Shown here in pieces: positions 35,753-43,936 of a stretch of 64,000 bases of DNA. Numbering within the stretch: the first letter of the stretch is position 1; each line of letters begins with the position of its first letter. The DNA comes from Microbulbifer thermotolerans (GTDB taxonomy: Bacteria > Pseudomonadota > Gammaproteobacteria > Pseudomonadales > Cellvibrionaceae). A program made the position numbers and the translations under genes. The DNA lies in the NCBI RefSeq assembly GCF_900112305.1, contig NZ_FOKT01000005.1, forward strand, positions 362,546-426,545. Reading direction: 5' to 3'. The notes below the pieces were generated by a model. It saw nothing but the letters and a program-made list of their open reading frames with translations. It did not search any database and was not told the DNA's origin.

Positions 35753-36952
35753 TTAGCCCAGCAGGGACAGCACGTTCTGCGGTACCTGGTTGGCTTGAGC
35801 CAGAACGGAAGTGCCGGCTTGCTGCAGGATCTGCGCGCGGGTCATGTTGGAGACTTCGACAGCGTAGTCGGCGTCTTCAATACGTGAGCGGGCAGCGGAG
35901 AGGTTAGTCTCGTTGGTCTGCAGGTTAGTGATGGCGGACTCGAAGCGGTTCTGGATAGCACCCAGGTCAGAGCGCAGCTCGTCGACGGTTTCCAGGGCGC
36001 TGTCCAGGGCAGCCAGACCGTTGGAAGTGCGGCCGGTGGTCAGGTCGGACAGGCTGATGCTGGCGGTGTCGATGCTGAACGCGGCAGTTGTCGGGCTGGT
36101 GGTAACGTCGGCGTCGCTCGGTTCCAGCGCAATGTAGAAAGTTCCGCTGGCACCGTTGTCCAGGTCGAAGCCCAGTGCTTTCAGGGAGTTGGACTCGGCA
36201 GTTGAGTTGGCAGTGATGGTGACTTCGGCGTACCAGTTGCCGGCTTCATCGGTCTGTGCAGTGCCAGTGAATACAACGCTACCGGCAGTGACACCCAGGC
36301 GAGCGGCCAGGTCGCCGGCATTGCTTTCGCTAATGCTGGAGTCGGCGATCATGGTGGTGGTGCCAAAGGCATCCTTCATCGCAGCGGTGGTGCCGCCAGA
36401 TTGAGCAGTCATTGCGCCTTGCGGGCCGTTGACGTTGAAGCTTGCGAGCCCCAGGGTGCTGGCGGTGATTTCCTTCAAGCTGATGCTGATGGTCTCGCCG
36501 TCGTTGGCGCCAACTTGGATGGAGAGAGTTTGGTCGTCGGCCAGTACTTTAACGCCGTTGAAGTCGGTCTGTTCAGAGATGCGGTTGATCTCGGTCAGGC
36601 GCTGATCGATTTCCGCTTGGATAGATTTCAGGTCGTCGGGAGAGTTGGTGCCGTTTTGAGATTGAACGGTCAGCTCGCGGATACGCTGCAGGTTTTCGTT
36701 TACCTGGTTCAATGCACCTTCCGCAGTCTGGGCCACGGAGATGCCGTCGTTGGCATTGCGCTGAGCCTGGGACAGGCCAGTGATCTGAGCGCTCATACGG
36801 TTGGCGATGGCTTGGCCGGCGGCGTCGTCTTTGGCGCTGTTGATGCGCAGACCGGAAGACAGGCGCTCCATAGAAGTTTGCAGGGCGCTTTGAGATTTGG
36901 AGAGGTTTTGTTGGCCAATCAAAGCCGTAATGTTTGTATTGATTACTGACAT
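35753..36952 (-). CDS. fliC: Flagellin
   Basis: The filament subunit, 399 residues. The N-terminal D0/D1 (MSVINTNITALIGQQNLSKS, MERLSSGLRINSAKDDAAGQ) and C-terminal D0 (SRIEDADYAVEVSNMTRAQI, LQQAGTSVLAQANQVPQNVL) are intact. The middle domain (about 170-300) is rich in Ser, Thr, Ala and Gly, offering many O-glycosylation sites. It is the only flagellin gene in the window. AAAGGA precedes the ATG, and a sigma-28 promoter lies about 65 bp upstream. Confidence 0.97.
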   Translation of the reverse strand: MSVINTNITALIGQQNLSKSQSALQTSMERLSSGLRINSAKDDAAGQAIANRMSAQITGLSQAQRNANDGISVAQTAEGALNQVNENLQRIRELTVQSQNGTNSPDDLKSIQAEIDQRLTEINRISEQTDFNGVKVLADDQTLSIQVGANDGETISISLKEITASTLGLASFNVNGPQGAMTAQSGGTTAAMKDAFGTTTMIADSSISESNAGDLAARLGVTAGSVVFTGTAQTDEAGNWYAEVTITANSTAESNSLKALGFDLDNGASGTFYIALEPSDADVTTSPTTAAFSIDTASISLSDLTTGRTSNGLAALDSALETVDELRSDLGAIQNRFESAITNLQTNETNLSAARSRIEDADYAVEVSNMTRAQILQQAGTSVLAQANQVPQNVLSLLG

Positions 36953-37016
36953 ATCGATGTCCTTTGGTGTTTCACCGTTTGGTTTTCTAAAGCAACGGCG
37001 CAGGCCGTTACTCCGT

Positions 37017-37043
37017 TTTTCGGCAGCAGCGCGTCACGCTTTA
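37017..37043 (-). promoter_or_regulatory. Sigma-28 promoter of fliC
   Basis: On the reverse strand TAAAGCGT, 11 bases, GCCGAAAA: correct spacing and one mismatch in the -10 core. It leaves a leader of about 60 bases before the flagellin ATG. Confidence 0.82.
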
Positions 37044-37110
37044 GGGTGAGATGAAAAAAACTCCGCGCTTATTAAGGAAGAGGGTAAGGGTTCTGGCCGC
37101 TTCGAGTGGT

Positions 37111-37137
37111 TAAAGTCCCTGTTGCCGGTGCCGATAT
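37111..37137 (+). promoter_or_regulatory. Sigma-28 promoter of fliD
   Basis: TAAAGTCC, 11 bases, GCCGATAT: near-consensus with exact spacing, about 30 bp upstream of the fliD ATG. It is back to back with the fliC promoter. Confidence 0.88.
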
Positions 37138-37167
37138 TGAACGGTAGCGGAAAAGCACAGAGGAATA

Positions 37168-38532
37168 ATGATGGCCACTATTTCATCTTTGGGTATAGGT
37201 TCGGGGCTCGATTTGAACGGGCTGCTTGAGCAACTCGAATCCGCGGAGCGGCAGCAGCTGACTCCGATCGTGGCACAACAGCAGAGTTACCAGGCGAAGA
37301 TTTCTGCGTTTGGTCAGCTGGAAAGTGCTCTGGATAGCTTGCGTCAGGCCGCCACGGAATTGAGCGAGGTGGACGGTTTCGCCGACGTAAAAAGCAGTCT
37401 GAGTGGGGATGGGCTCTCGGCAACTGTCGGTGATGAGGCCGTGGTGGGCAGCTACGAGATAGACATCACTCAACGAGCCAGAAGTTACAGCATCGCTACA
37501 TTGGGCGTAGCCGACAAGGAGGGGACCCTCGGAGCGGGAACCATCTCTTTTACCCTCGGCAACGGCGACAGCTTTAGTGTCGCGGTGACGGAGAACGAAA
37601 GCTCCCTGGAAGGCATTCGTGATGCAATCAATGCGGCCGATAACGGCGTGGTGGCTTCCATCGTCAACGACGGCAGCGCTCAGCCCTACCGGCTGGTATT
37701 GTCCTCGGCGGAGACGGGAACTGAGGCGGCGATCGCGTCTGTGGATTTCGGTACGGGCGGCCTGGGGGATCACCTTTCACTCGATGCGGCTACTGAAGTT
37801 TCGGCCCAAAACGCCCAGTTGACTGTCAACGGTATTGATATCACGAGCCAGGGCAATCGTGTGGAGGATGCGATCCAAGGGGTAACCCTGGATCTGGAGG
37901 AAACCGGAAGCGTATCGCTGGAAATCACCCGCGATACCTCCGCCATCGAGGGGAAAATCAAAGGCTTTGTTTCCGCCTACAACAACTTGCAGAACACCAT
38001 ATCCAGTCTGACCAGCTACGACCAGGAGAGCGGCACTGCGGGGGTGTTAATTGGCAATTACACAGTGCAAAGCGTGGAGTCGCGTCTGCGGAGTACCTTG
38101 ACGGATGTGCTGACCAGCAGCGGTGCTTTCAAGTCCCTTTCCGACCTGGGGATTACCCTGGAAGTGGAGGGCACCTTGTCGCTGGACGAAGACGCGCTTG
38201 GTGATCTGGTGGCGGAACAGCTGGACGATTTGACGGATTTCTTCGCTGGGGTTGCCGATGAGGACGGTTTGGCGGACCGTCTCGATACAGTGCTTGGCGC
38301 TATGCTCGATGACGACGGTACCTTGGATAGCGTCACCTCCGGGCTGGAGAGCAGCATCGAAATGTTGCAGGAACGCTATGAAGATACAGAAGCGCGGATC
38401 GACAGCACTATCGAGCGCTACCGCACCCAGTTCGCCGAGCTCGACAGTCTGATCGCGCAGATGAATTCAACCAGTACTTATTTGACACAACAGTTCGAGG
38501 CACTCAGCGCGCAGCTAGGCCAGTCGGACTAG
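37168..38532 (+). CDS. fliD: Filament cap protein FliD
   Basis: FliD caps the filament and folds incoming flagellin. The 454-residue protein begins at the first of two ATGs after GAGG. It carries the N-terminal FliD motif (TISSLGIGSGLDLNGLLEQL), a beta-rich middle with NGIDITSQGNRVEDAIQGVT, and the C-terminal helical segment (ESSIEMLQERYEDTEARIDS, YLTQQFEAL). It is the first gene of a forward operon with fliS and fliT. Confidence 0.96.
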   Translation: MMATISSLGIGSGLDLNGLLEQLESAERQQLTPIVAQQQSYQAKISAFGQLESALDSLRQAATELSEVDGFADVKSSLSGDGLSATVGDEAVVGSYEIDITQRARSYSIATLGVADKEGTLGAGTISFTLGNGDSFSVAVTENESSLEGIRDAINAADNGVVASIVNDGSAQPYRLVLSSAETGTEAAIASVDFGTGGLGDHLSLDAATEVSAQNAQLTVNGIDITSQGNRVEDAIQGVTLDLEETGSVSLEITRDTSAIEGKIKGFVSAYNNLQNTISSLTSYDQESGTAGVLIGNYTVQSVESRLRSTLTDVLTSSGAFKSLSDLGITLEVEGTLSLDEDALGDLVAEQLDDLTDFFAGVADEDGLADRLDTVLGAMLDDDGTLDSVTSGLESSIEMLQERYEDTEARIDSTIERYRTQFAELDSLIAQMNSTSTYLTQQFEALSAQLGQSD

Positions 38533-38547
38533 AAGAGGAGGGGATCT

Positions 38548-38946
38548 ATGTATCCTAACCGCGCCGGCGGCGCCGCCGCCTATGCCCGGGTCGGAGTGGA
38601 AAGCGATGTGCTCTCCGCCAGCCCTCACCGCCTGATCACACTCCTGTTCGAGGGGGCGGACAAGGCTATCCGGTCAGCCGGGGTACATATGCGCGATGGT
38701 AACAAAGCGGAAAAAGGCAAGGCGATTTCCAAGGCGCTGGATATTGTCAATCGGGGCCTTCTGGCCGCGCTGGATCGCGAGCGCGGAGGCGAGTTGGCCG
38801 AACGCATGGCATTGCTCTATGACTATATCGCCCGCCTGTTGCTCAAAGCCAACCTCCACGATGATGCTGCAGCGCTGGAAGAGGCCCGGCATTTGCTCGG
38901 TGAGTTGGGCTCCGCGTGGCGTGAAATCGACACCGATGGTAAATAG
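38548..38946 (+). CDS. fliS: Flagellin chaperone FliS
   Basis: FliS binds the C-terminus of flagellin and prevents premature polymerisation. The 132-residue protein has the typical segments AYARVGVESDVLSASPHRLI, TLLFEGADKAIRSAGVHMRD and GLLAALDRERGGELAERMAL. It is 15 bp downstream of fliD, with AGAGGAGGGG as ribosome-binding site. Confidence 0.94.
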   Translation: MYPNRAGGAAAYARVGVESDVLSASPHRLITLLFEGADKAIRSAGVHMRDGNKAEKGKAISKALDIVNRGLLAALDRERGGELAERMALLYDYIARLLLKANLHDDAAALEEARHLLGELGSAWREIDTDGK

Positions 38947-38954
38947 GAGGTGTG

Positions 38955-39341
38955 ATGACGGCGCTCAAACCCTTTGCGGGAAGCTCCCTGAATTCCCCTC
39001 AGCGGCTGTTGGCTGCCTATGAGAGCTTGTTGGCACGCTCCACCCGCATGCTCGCCTGCGTGCGCGAGCACAATTGGTTTGAATTGGTGGAGGAGCAGTC
39101 CTGTTATGTTGTCGAGGTGGAACTTATCTCCAAGGCAGAGAGCGCAATAAAGCTCAGCGAGGCGGAAAAGGAACACAAGGCCAAGTTACTGGAAAAAATA
39201 CTAGAGCAGGATATGGAAATCCGCCAAAGGCTGATTGAGCGACGGAACCAGCTTCAGAAACAGATGGGCACGGCGCAGCGACGCCGCGATCTCGCACGTT
39301 CTTACGGTGTTCGCAAAGGTTTTGATCAAGGGGCTTCGTGA
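38955..39341 (+). CDS. fliT: FliT-like flagellar chaperone
   Basis: A 128-residue helical, charged protein in the fliT position. FliT is the FliD chaperone and, in Salmonella, inhibits FlhDC (established for the family). The N-terminal helices (LLAAYESLLARSTRMLACVR, EHNWFELVEEQSCYVVEVEL) fit a FliT-like fold, but identity rests mostly on position and size. The ATG at 38955 is preferred over a GTG three bases earlier because it gives a better distance to AGGAGG. Its stop overlaps the GTG of the next gene. Confidence 0.7.
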   Translation: MTALKPFAGSSLNSPQRLLAAYESLLARSTRMLACVREHNWFELVEEQSCYVVEVELISKAESAIKLSEAEKEHKAKLLEKILEQDMEIRQRLIERRNQLQKQMGTAQRRRDLARSYGVRKGFDQGAS

Positions 39342-40519
39342 GCGGCATCACCTCGATACTGGATACTCTTTTGCACCAAGTTCTGGGCAAACGGGTGGAT
39401 ACGGCAACGCCGCGGCCGCTGACCGAACCGGTGCGGCCGGCTGTTCCTGCGCAGGCGGTGCAGGCGCTGCGCAGTGAATCCGATCCGCAATCCCGGGCGC
39501 CATTGACGGAGCAAGCGCAAGCTGCCGGGCGGAGCCGGGAGAAAGCCAGCGCTTTGCCGGTAAAGGCGAACACCGCTGCGAGTACCTCCGCGCGCACCAG
39601 TTTTAGTGTTGCAGCCCGGACCATTGCCGATCTGCTGATGCGTTACCCAGCCCCCCCGTCCGCGATTCGCCCGCCGGCGCCACTACTTCCAGTGAGTAAA
39701 GGCGGAGAACCGGAGCCGCTGGCGACACAGCTGCGCGCCAGCGTCGAGCGCAGCGGGCTTTTTTACGAATCGCACCTGGGGCGCTGGTTCCGAGGCGGGG
39801 AAAGCGGTGAGCAGCTATCTAGGGAGCCGCAGATGCGCCTTACCCGAGTCTTACCGCAGGTTGCGTCCAGATCGGCGGGCGCCACGCCGCAAGGCACTGT
39901 CTCTGCCAATACTTCACTGGGGGCTTCCACACCCGCCGGTGCTGGGGTTGTTACCGCTTCTTCCGTTGGCCTTCCACCCCTGGGGGCTTCAGTGGTGGAC
40001 GCTACTTCAGATCCCGCGGCCCCTGCGCCTGCAAAAGCCCCCGTGGCGAATTCAGCGGGCAATACCGGCAAGGTGGAAGAGGGTGCTTCAAGTGTCCGGA
40101 TGCCCGTGGACCGGGCCGCTGCGGACGCCCTACAGGGCTTGCTGCGCCACCAATTGGAAATGCTGGCCGCTCCGGTGCTGCGCTGGGAAGGGGAAGTGTG
40201 GCCGGGTGTGGCAATGGCATTTGTATTGCTGCCACCGGAACAGGTGCTGCAAGAGGACGGCGATGACGGCAGAGATGGCGATCAAGGCGATGACGAAGAC
40301 GCTTGGCAGTCCCGTCTGACATTGAGACTGCCGGAGCTCGGGGAAATTGACGTGCGCCTGGCGCTCTGCGGTGAGCGGCTCAAGTTGGCACTGAGTTCCG
40401 CTTCGGAGAAGGCGGCGAAACGTCTCAGGAGCGCCAGTGAGGCGTTGCGCGAGCGGTTCGTCGCGCTCGGCTTCGAAGACATTGTGTTAACGGTGGAATT
40501 GCTGCGTGAAGGAAAGTGA
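39338..40519 (+). CDS. Second FliK-like hook-length control domain protein
   Basis: A 393-residue protein, Ala/Pro/Ser-rich and probably disordered for about 250 residues. Its compact C-terminal domain (SRLTLRLPELGEIDVRLALC, GERLKLALSSASEKAAKRLR, ALRERFVALGFEDIVLTVEL) has the layout of the FliK hook-length-control fold. An acidic patch (EDGDDGRDGDQGDDEDAW) precedes it. The start is GTG, overlapping the fliT stop, and the gene overlaps the downstream FlhB-like gene by 14 bases. FliK-like plus FlhB-C-like gene pairs occur in several bacteria (ylqG-ylqH type); the function is not settled. Confidence 0.72.
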   Translation: MSGITSILDTLLHQVLGKRVDTATPRPLTEPVRPAVPAQAVQALRSESDPQSRAPLTEQAQAAGRSREKASALPVKANTAASTSARTSFSVAARTIADLLMRYPAPPSAIRPPAPLLPVSKGGEPEPLATQLRASVERSGLFYESHLGRWFRGGESGEQLSREPQMRLTRVLPQVASRSAGATPQGTVSANTSLGASTPAGAGVVTASSVGLPPLGASVVDATSDPAAPAPAKAPVANSAGNTGKVEEGASSVRMPVDRAAADALQGLLRHQLEMLAAPVLRWEGEVWPGVAMAFVLLPPEQVLQEDGDDGRDGDQGDDEDAWQSRLTLRLPELGEIDVRLALCGERLKLALSSASEKAAKRLRSASEALRERFVALGFEDIVLTVELLREGK

Positions 40520-40787
40520 AGAGCGCCGCCGTGCGGTGGCTCTGGCCTACCGGGACGGCGATGTATCACCCAGGGTGGTGGCGCGAGGGTACGGTGAATT
40601 GGCGGAGCGCATCGTGGCCGAAGCCCGCCGCCAGGGAATCTATGTGCACGACGCTCCGGAGTTGGTGGCACTGCTGATGCAGCTGGATATCGATGAGCGC
40701 ATCCCTCCGCGTCTCTACCAAGTGATCGCGGAATTGTTGGTATGGGTACGCGGATTGTCCTCGGAGGAATTGCAACGAGAACCATAA
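40506..40787 (+). CDS. Stand-alone FlhB C-terminal-domain protein (FlhX/YlqH type)
   Basis: A 93-residue soluble protein corresponding to the post-cleavage part of the FlhB cytoplasmic domain: AVALAYRDGDVSPRVVARGY, ELAERIVAEARRQGIYVHDA, PPRLYQVIAELLVWVRGL. It lacks the NPTH motif and all membrane helices. Such proteins can partly substitute for the cleaved FlhB domain in some species (known of the family). It starts at GTG inside the FliK-like gene, so the two are coupled. Confidence 0.85.
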   Translation: MKESEERRRAVALAYRDGDVSPRVVARGYGELAERIVAEARRQGIYVHDAPELVALLMQLDIDERIPPRLYQVIAELLVWVRGLSSEELQREP

Positions 40788-40789
40788 TT

Positions 40790-40830
40790 TGTGATTTTGA
40801 TCACAAATCTGTATTTTGACATAAATCACA
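40790..40830 (+). promoter_or_regulatory. Two CRP-like sites at the head of the flhDC leader
   Basis: A perfect CRP consensus TGTGA-TTTTGA-TCACA (40790-40805) is followed 25 bp later (centre to centre) by TTTGA-CATAAA-TCACA (40815-40830). They lie just after the FlhB-like gene and about 840 bp before flhD. CRP activation of flhDC is established in enterics; here the long distance implies a promoter near 40.85 kb and a long leader, or another target. Confidence 0.7.
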
Positions 40831-41668
40831 CGCACAGAATGCCAAAAAAGTTCCAGATTCTTGTGGTAGATTGTGCCAAAAAGGTGATGCAGGTCACTGA
40901 AGTTATTTTTTAAAAGTGGTATGGCCTGGGGTTCCGGATCGCAATGCCGGGGCAACGGGAAATATGAGGCGCTGCGCTTTTTGTTGGCTCATTGCGTGAT
41001 AGGCGGAGATGTTTCGCTACGCGAGGGCGCGCTTGAGAGGTGCGGCTCGCGGTTGTATTGCGATCGGCTTTGTTTTTTGGGGCGCTAGCGGGATTGCAGC
41101 GAAGTGGAATGCGCAGGAATTTTTGCTGTAGGGGGGCACTGCTTTTTTTGCAGGTATGGATGGGTGTCACTCTGTGCAAGGTGCAGAGGCAAAAATTTTT
41201 CTCAGCATCCCTGGGTGGTAGTTTGTTATACCATCAAAAAACTCGCCATATCATAAATTATTCGCTATGTCTGTGTAGTAGTTGTATAAATTATCTGATA
41301 CGTTTTGTTTATGACGACAACTATCAAGGCGATTTAATCGCACCACAAAATATGCGGGAAAGGAAATCCGGCAGGCGCAATTGCCAATTTCTGCGCTAAG
41401 GAGGTAGGGGAAGGGAATCTCTGAATAACAACAATATATATAAGGCACGATGTGACTCCGGGAGCACCTGGTGAGCCCGACTTAGACCGCAGGCAGTTTT
41501 GCGGCAGGGTTTCAGGTAATTAGGGCGCGCCCGGCGGCAGCGCCGCTGGGCCTTTGGATACGTTTCGAGTTAGTACGCGGGTCGAGTGATCGACCAGTGT
41601 GAAGTACGGGCGTTATTTCTAAATGGGGGGGTGCCCCCAGGGTAAGGTCACCGAAGGAGAAACATAAA
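40831..41668 (+). other. Long leader/regulatory region upstream of flhDC
   Basis: About 840 bp with no convincing gene. It holds an AT-rich stretch near 41220-41330, suitable for promoters or silencing proteins. GC-rich hairpins lie closer to flhD, including CCGCA/TTGCGG near 41490 and a 10-bp stem, GCCCGGCGGC with GCCGCTGGGC, at 41529-41551. A forward frame of 119 codons (41040-41399) has no family features and was not accepted. A regulatory leader for the master operon is the best explanation. No known riboswitch consensus was recognised. Confidence 0.5.
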
Positions 41669-41974
41669 ATGAAGTTGGATAGTGCCATCGACGAGATTCA
41701 GGAAATCAACCTTAGCTACCTGCTGTTGGCCCAGCGTCTACTCAAGGAGGATTACGCTACAGCCCTTTTCAGGCTGAAAATCAAGGAATCGCTGGCCCAG
41801 GTTTTGGTTTCTCTGACTGCGAAGCAGCTGACACAGCTTGCGCGGACCAATCAACTGTTGTTTCGGTTGCATTTTGACGACGCGGAGCAGCTCGTCAAGC
41901 TTACCAGCAACAAGCGCGCCCAAGGGTTGGGCCATATTCATGCCGCTCTGTTGATGTCCTCCAGCGCGAATTAA
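41669..41974 (+). CDS. flhD: Flagellar master regulator subunit FlhD
   Basis: FlhD is the partner subunit of the FlhD4C2 activator of class II flagellar operons. The 101-residue protein shows the FlhD core (IDEIQEINLSYLLLAQRLLK, FRLKIKESLAQVLVSLTAKQ, LTQLARTNQLLFRLHFDD). The cysteine that forms the inter-subunit disulfide in E. coli FlhD is not present here. GAAGGAGAAAC precedes the ATG. flhC follows after 10 bp. Confidence 0.93.
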   Translation: MKLDSAIDEIQEINLSYLLLAQRLLKEDYATALFRLKIKESLAQVLVSLTAKQLTQLARTNQLLFRLHFDDAEQLVKLTSNKRAQGLGHIHAALLMSSSAN

Positions 41975-41984
41975 GGGCTGAGCC

Positions 41985-42551
41985 ATGTCGGAGAAAAGCT
42001 TGGTCAATGAAATGCAGCAGGTACAGCTCGCCATAGAGCTGATCGAGCTGAATGCTCGGCTGCAGGTGCTGGAGTCTGAGACCGATCTCAGCCGGGGGCG
42101 TTTGATCCGGCTTTACAAAGAAGTGCGGGGCATGTCCCCGCCCAAGGGGATGCTGCCCTTTTCCACGGACTGGTTTACCACTTGGTTACCCAATATCCAC
42201 TCGTCACTCTTTTACGGGATTTACCGACGCCTGACTGAGGAGCAGGGGTGTGAGCGCATGGAGGGTTTGGTTAAAGCCTACCGGCTTTATCTCGAGCAGG
42301 TGGATCTGGATGGTGAAGAGCCGGTTCTCGGCCTGACCCGGGCATGGACCCTGGTGCGCTTTTTCGAGAGTGGGATGTTCGAGCTCTTCGAGTGCACCAG
42401 TTGCCACGGTCAGTTTGTCAATCACGCGCATACACCCTGTCACGATTTTGTCTGTGGTATCTGCCAGCCTCCATCCCGCGCAGGCAAAACCCGCAAGCGA
42501 AAATCCGCGCCCGTGGATACTGGCCGGGAGCCGATTAAAGTCAAGGCCTGA
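41985..42551 (+). CDS. flhC: Flagellar master regulator subunit FlhC
   Basis: FlhC is the main DNA-binding subunit of FlhD4C2. The 188-residue protein contains the family core ([60 protein letters not shown]). It also has the four zinc cysteines arranged [20 protein letters not shown] and CGIC. The basic C-terminal tail is typical. A long perfect hairpin follows the gene. Confidence 0.95.
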   Translation: MSEKSLVNEMQQVQLAIELIELNARLQVLESETDLSRGRLIRLYKEVRGMSPPKGMLPFSTDWFTTWLPNIHSSLFYGIYRRLTEEQGCERMEGLVKAYRLYLEQVDLDGEEPVLGLTRAWTLVRFFESGMFELFECTSCHGQFVNHAHTPCHDFVCGICQPPSRAGKTRKRKSAPVDTGREPIKVKA

Positions 42552-42554
42552 GAA

Positions 42555-42600
42555 ATCAACCCGGCAACGGACGAGGTTGCCGGGTTGATGACACTTTTCT
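42555..42600 (+). terminator. Terminator of flhDC
   Basis: ATCAACCCGGCAAC pairs perfectly over 14 bp with GTTGCCGGGTTGAT, followed by GACACTTTTCTTTC. The T-run is imperfect but the stem is very strong. Confidence 0.75.
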
Positions 42601-42808
42601 TTCATTACCACTCTAAATCCCCCTGTTTGCCCGCCGATAACCAATATGTAAGCACGAGAGGTGTGGGCTATTCGCGACCGCAACGGAAACATCCCGCGCC
42701 AATAATTCACGAGGGCCATCAAAAAACCACCGCATTGATAGACTGAAAGAAAGCGGGTGGAAAACCATGGAAGGGTGGTGGCTGAGAGGGAATCAGGGAG
42801 CATGCGCC

Positions 42809-43141
42809 ATGAGATTCGGGAAGCTTTCAGTCGGTGTGCTGCTTGCGCTGCTTGCCACCTTTCCTGTTACTACCGGTGGTGCCGATAACGGTGCCACTGC
42901 GACGGCATCGGCACGAATTACCCTCCATATCCTTCCCCGGGTGCAGCTGCGCCAGATGGGTGTTCTCGGTACCGACCAACTGTGTCTCAATCGCGTGCCC
43001 GCCAATCGTTACTATTTATCCATTCGCGATCTGGGAAGTGAGGCTCGGGAAGAGATGCGCTTGGCTGGTAGGCCGGGCAACTACTGCGTCCCGATGGCTG
43101 CCTCTGTTGAGGGGAAAATGGTGGTGATTGTTGCCGAATAG
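42809..43141 (+). CDS. Small secreted pilin-like protein of the pilus locus
   Basis: A 110-residue secreted protein: signal peptide to about TTGGADN, then ATASARITLHILPRVQLRQM, which resembles the start of the pilin domains in the neighbouring subunits (a beta strand followed by an LEDM-like segment). Two cysteines (LCLNRVP, NYCVP) could form a disulfide. It is far shorter than the other subunits and may be a minor or initiator subunit. The ATG at 42809 was chosen for its signal peptide and the GGGAG upstream. The chaperone gene follows after 65 bp. No firm family assignment. Confidence 0.55.
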   Translation: MRFGKLSVGVLLALLATFPVTTGGADNGATATASARITLHILPRVQLRQMGVLGTDQLCLNRVPANRYYLSIRDLGSEAREEMRLAGRPGNYCVPMAASVEGKMVVIVAE

Positions 43142-43206
43142 CGGTTTTCCGACCCCGTCGGCAAGGCTAGAATGTGGCTTTCGACGATAAGCCACAGCTG
43201 TTTGCC

Positions 43207-43887
43207 ATGAAAAACCTATTCGCCGTCATCCTCCTGTTTTTGTCCCAGCAGGCGCTGGCCGCAATGTCTCTGGACAAGATTATTGTTTACCTGGATGACT
43301 CCCCCAATGCCCGCGACGATATCGTGGTGGCCAACCCGGATAAAGAGACGCTTTACCTGCAGACGGAGATCTACCGGGTTGACAACCCCGGGTTGCCCGA
43401 CGAAAAGCGCGTGCGCGTTGTCGACCCAAAAGATTTCAAGTTATTGGTGAGCCCCTCGAAGGCGGTGCTGGCCCCCGGTGAGCAAAAGCGCTTCCGTATT
43501 ATGTCCCTGGAGAGAAAGCTGGCGCAGGAAAAAGTTTATAGGGTGACATTTAAGCCGGTGGTGGGGGAAATCAAAGCTGACCGCACGGCCCTCAAGATTC
43601 TTGTAGCCTACCAGGCGCTGATTTTTGTGCAGCCGCAGGAGGGGAGCTACAAGCTGACCGTTGGAAAACAGGGTGGAAAGTGGGTGCTGAAAAACAGTGG
43701 CAATATAAATGTCGAAATTGCAGAAGTGCAGCATTGTCTGAGTGAGCTGGACTGCCGCCCGCTGGCACTCAAGGGGCGCCTCTATGCCGGCACCAGTTTG
43801 TCGATCGAAGAAAATATCGCAGGAGGTAGTCTGGTTGTGCTGGCCAGGGGGCGAGGGACAGAGAGAGTTCAGCTGCCACTGCTGTAG
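43207..43887 (+). CDS. Periplasmic pilus chaperone
   Basis: A PapD-like two-domain chaperone that donates a strand to pilus subunits and carries them to the usher. The 226-residue precursor has a signal peptide (VILLFLSQQALA/AM). The N-terminal immunoglobulin-like domain begins MSLDKIIVYLDDSPNARDDI and contains LLVSPSKAVLAPGEQKRFRI. The second domain has QPQEGSYKLTVGKQGGKWVL and NSGNINVEIAEVQHC. It resembles chaperones of the alpha (CS1-like) class rather than FimC. It faces the subunit operon tail to tail. Confidence 0.85.
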   Translation: MKNLFAVILLFLSQQALAAMSLDKIIVYLDDSPNARDDIVVANPDKETLYLQTEIYRVDNPGLPDEKRVRVVDPKDFKLLVSPSKAVLAPGEQKRFRIMSLERKLAQEKVYRVTFKPVVGEIKADRTALKILVAYQALIFVQPQEGSYKLTVGKQGGKWVLKNSGNINVEIAEVQHCLSELDCRPLALKGRLYAGTSLSIEENIAGGSLVVLARGRGTERVQLPLL

Positions 43888-43936
43888 TGCCTCGAAACAA
43901 GCGCCCGCTCACCAAACCGGGGCATCAGCAGGAAAC

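Noticed and set aside
41040..41399. Forward frame of 119 codons upstream of flhD
   Set aside because: No ribosome-binding site, mixed GC content along its length, runs of hydrophobic and basic residues without any family pattern; better explained as a regulatory leader.
41460..41660. Possible c-di-GMP or other riboswitch in the flhDC leader
   Set aside because: Hairpins are present but I could not match any conserved riboswitch core; reported only as a structured leader.
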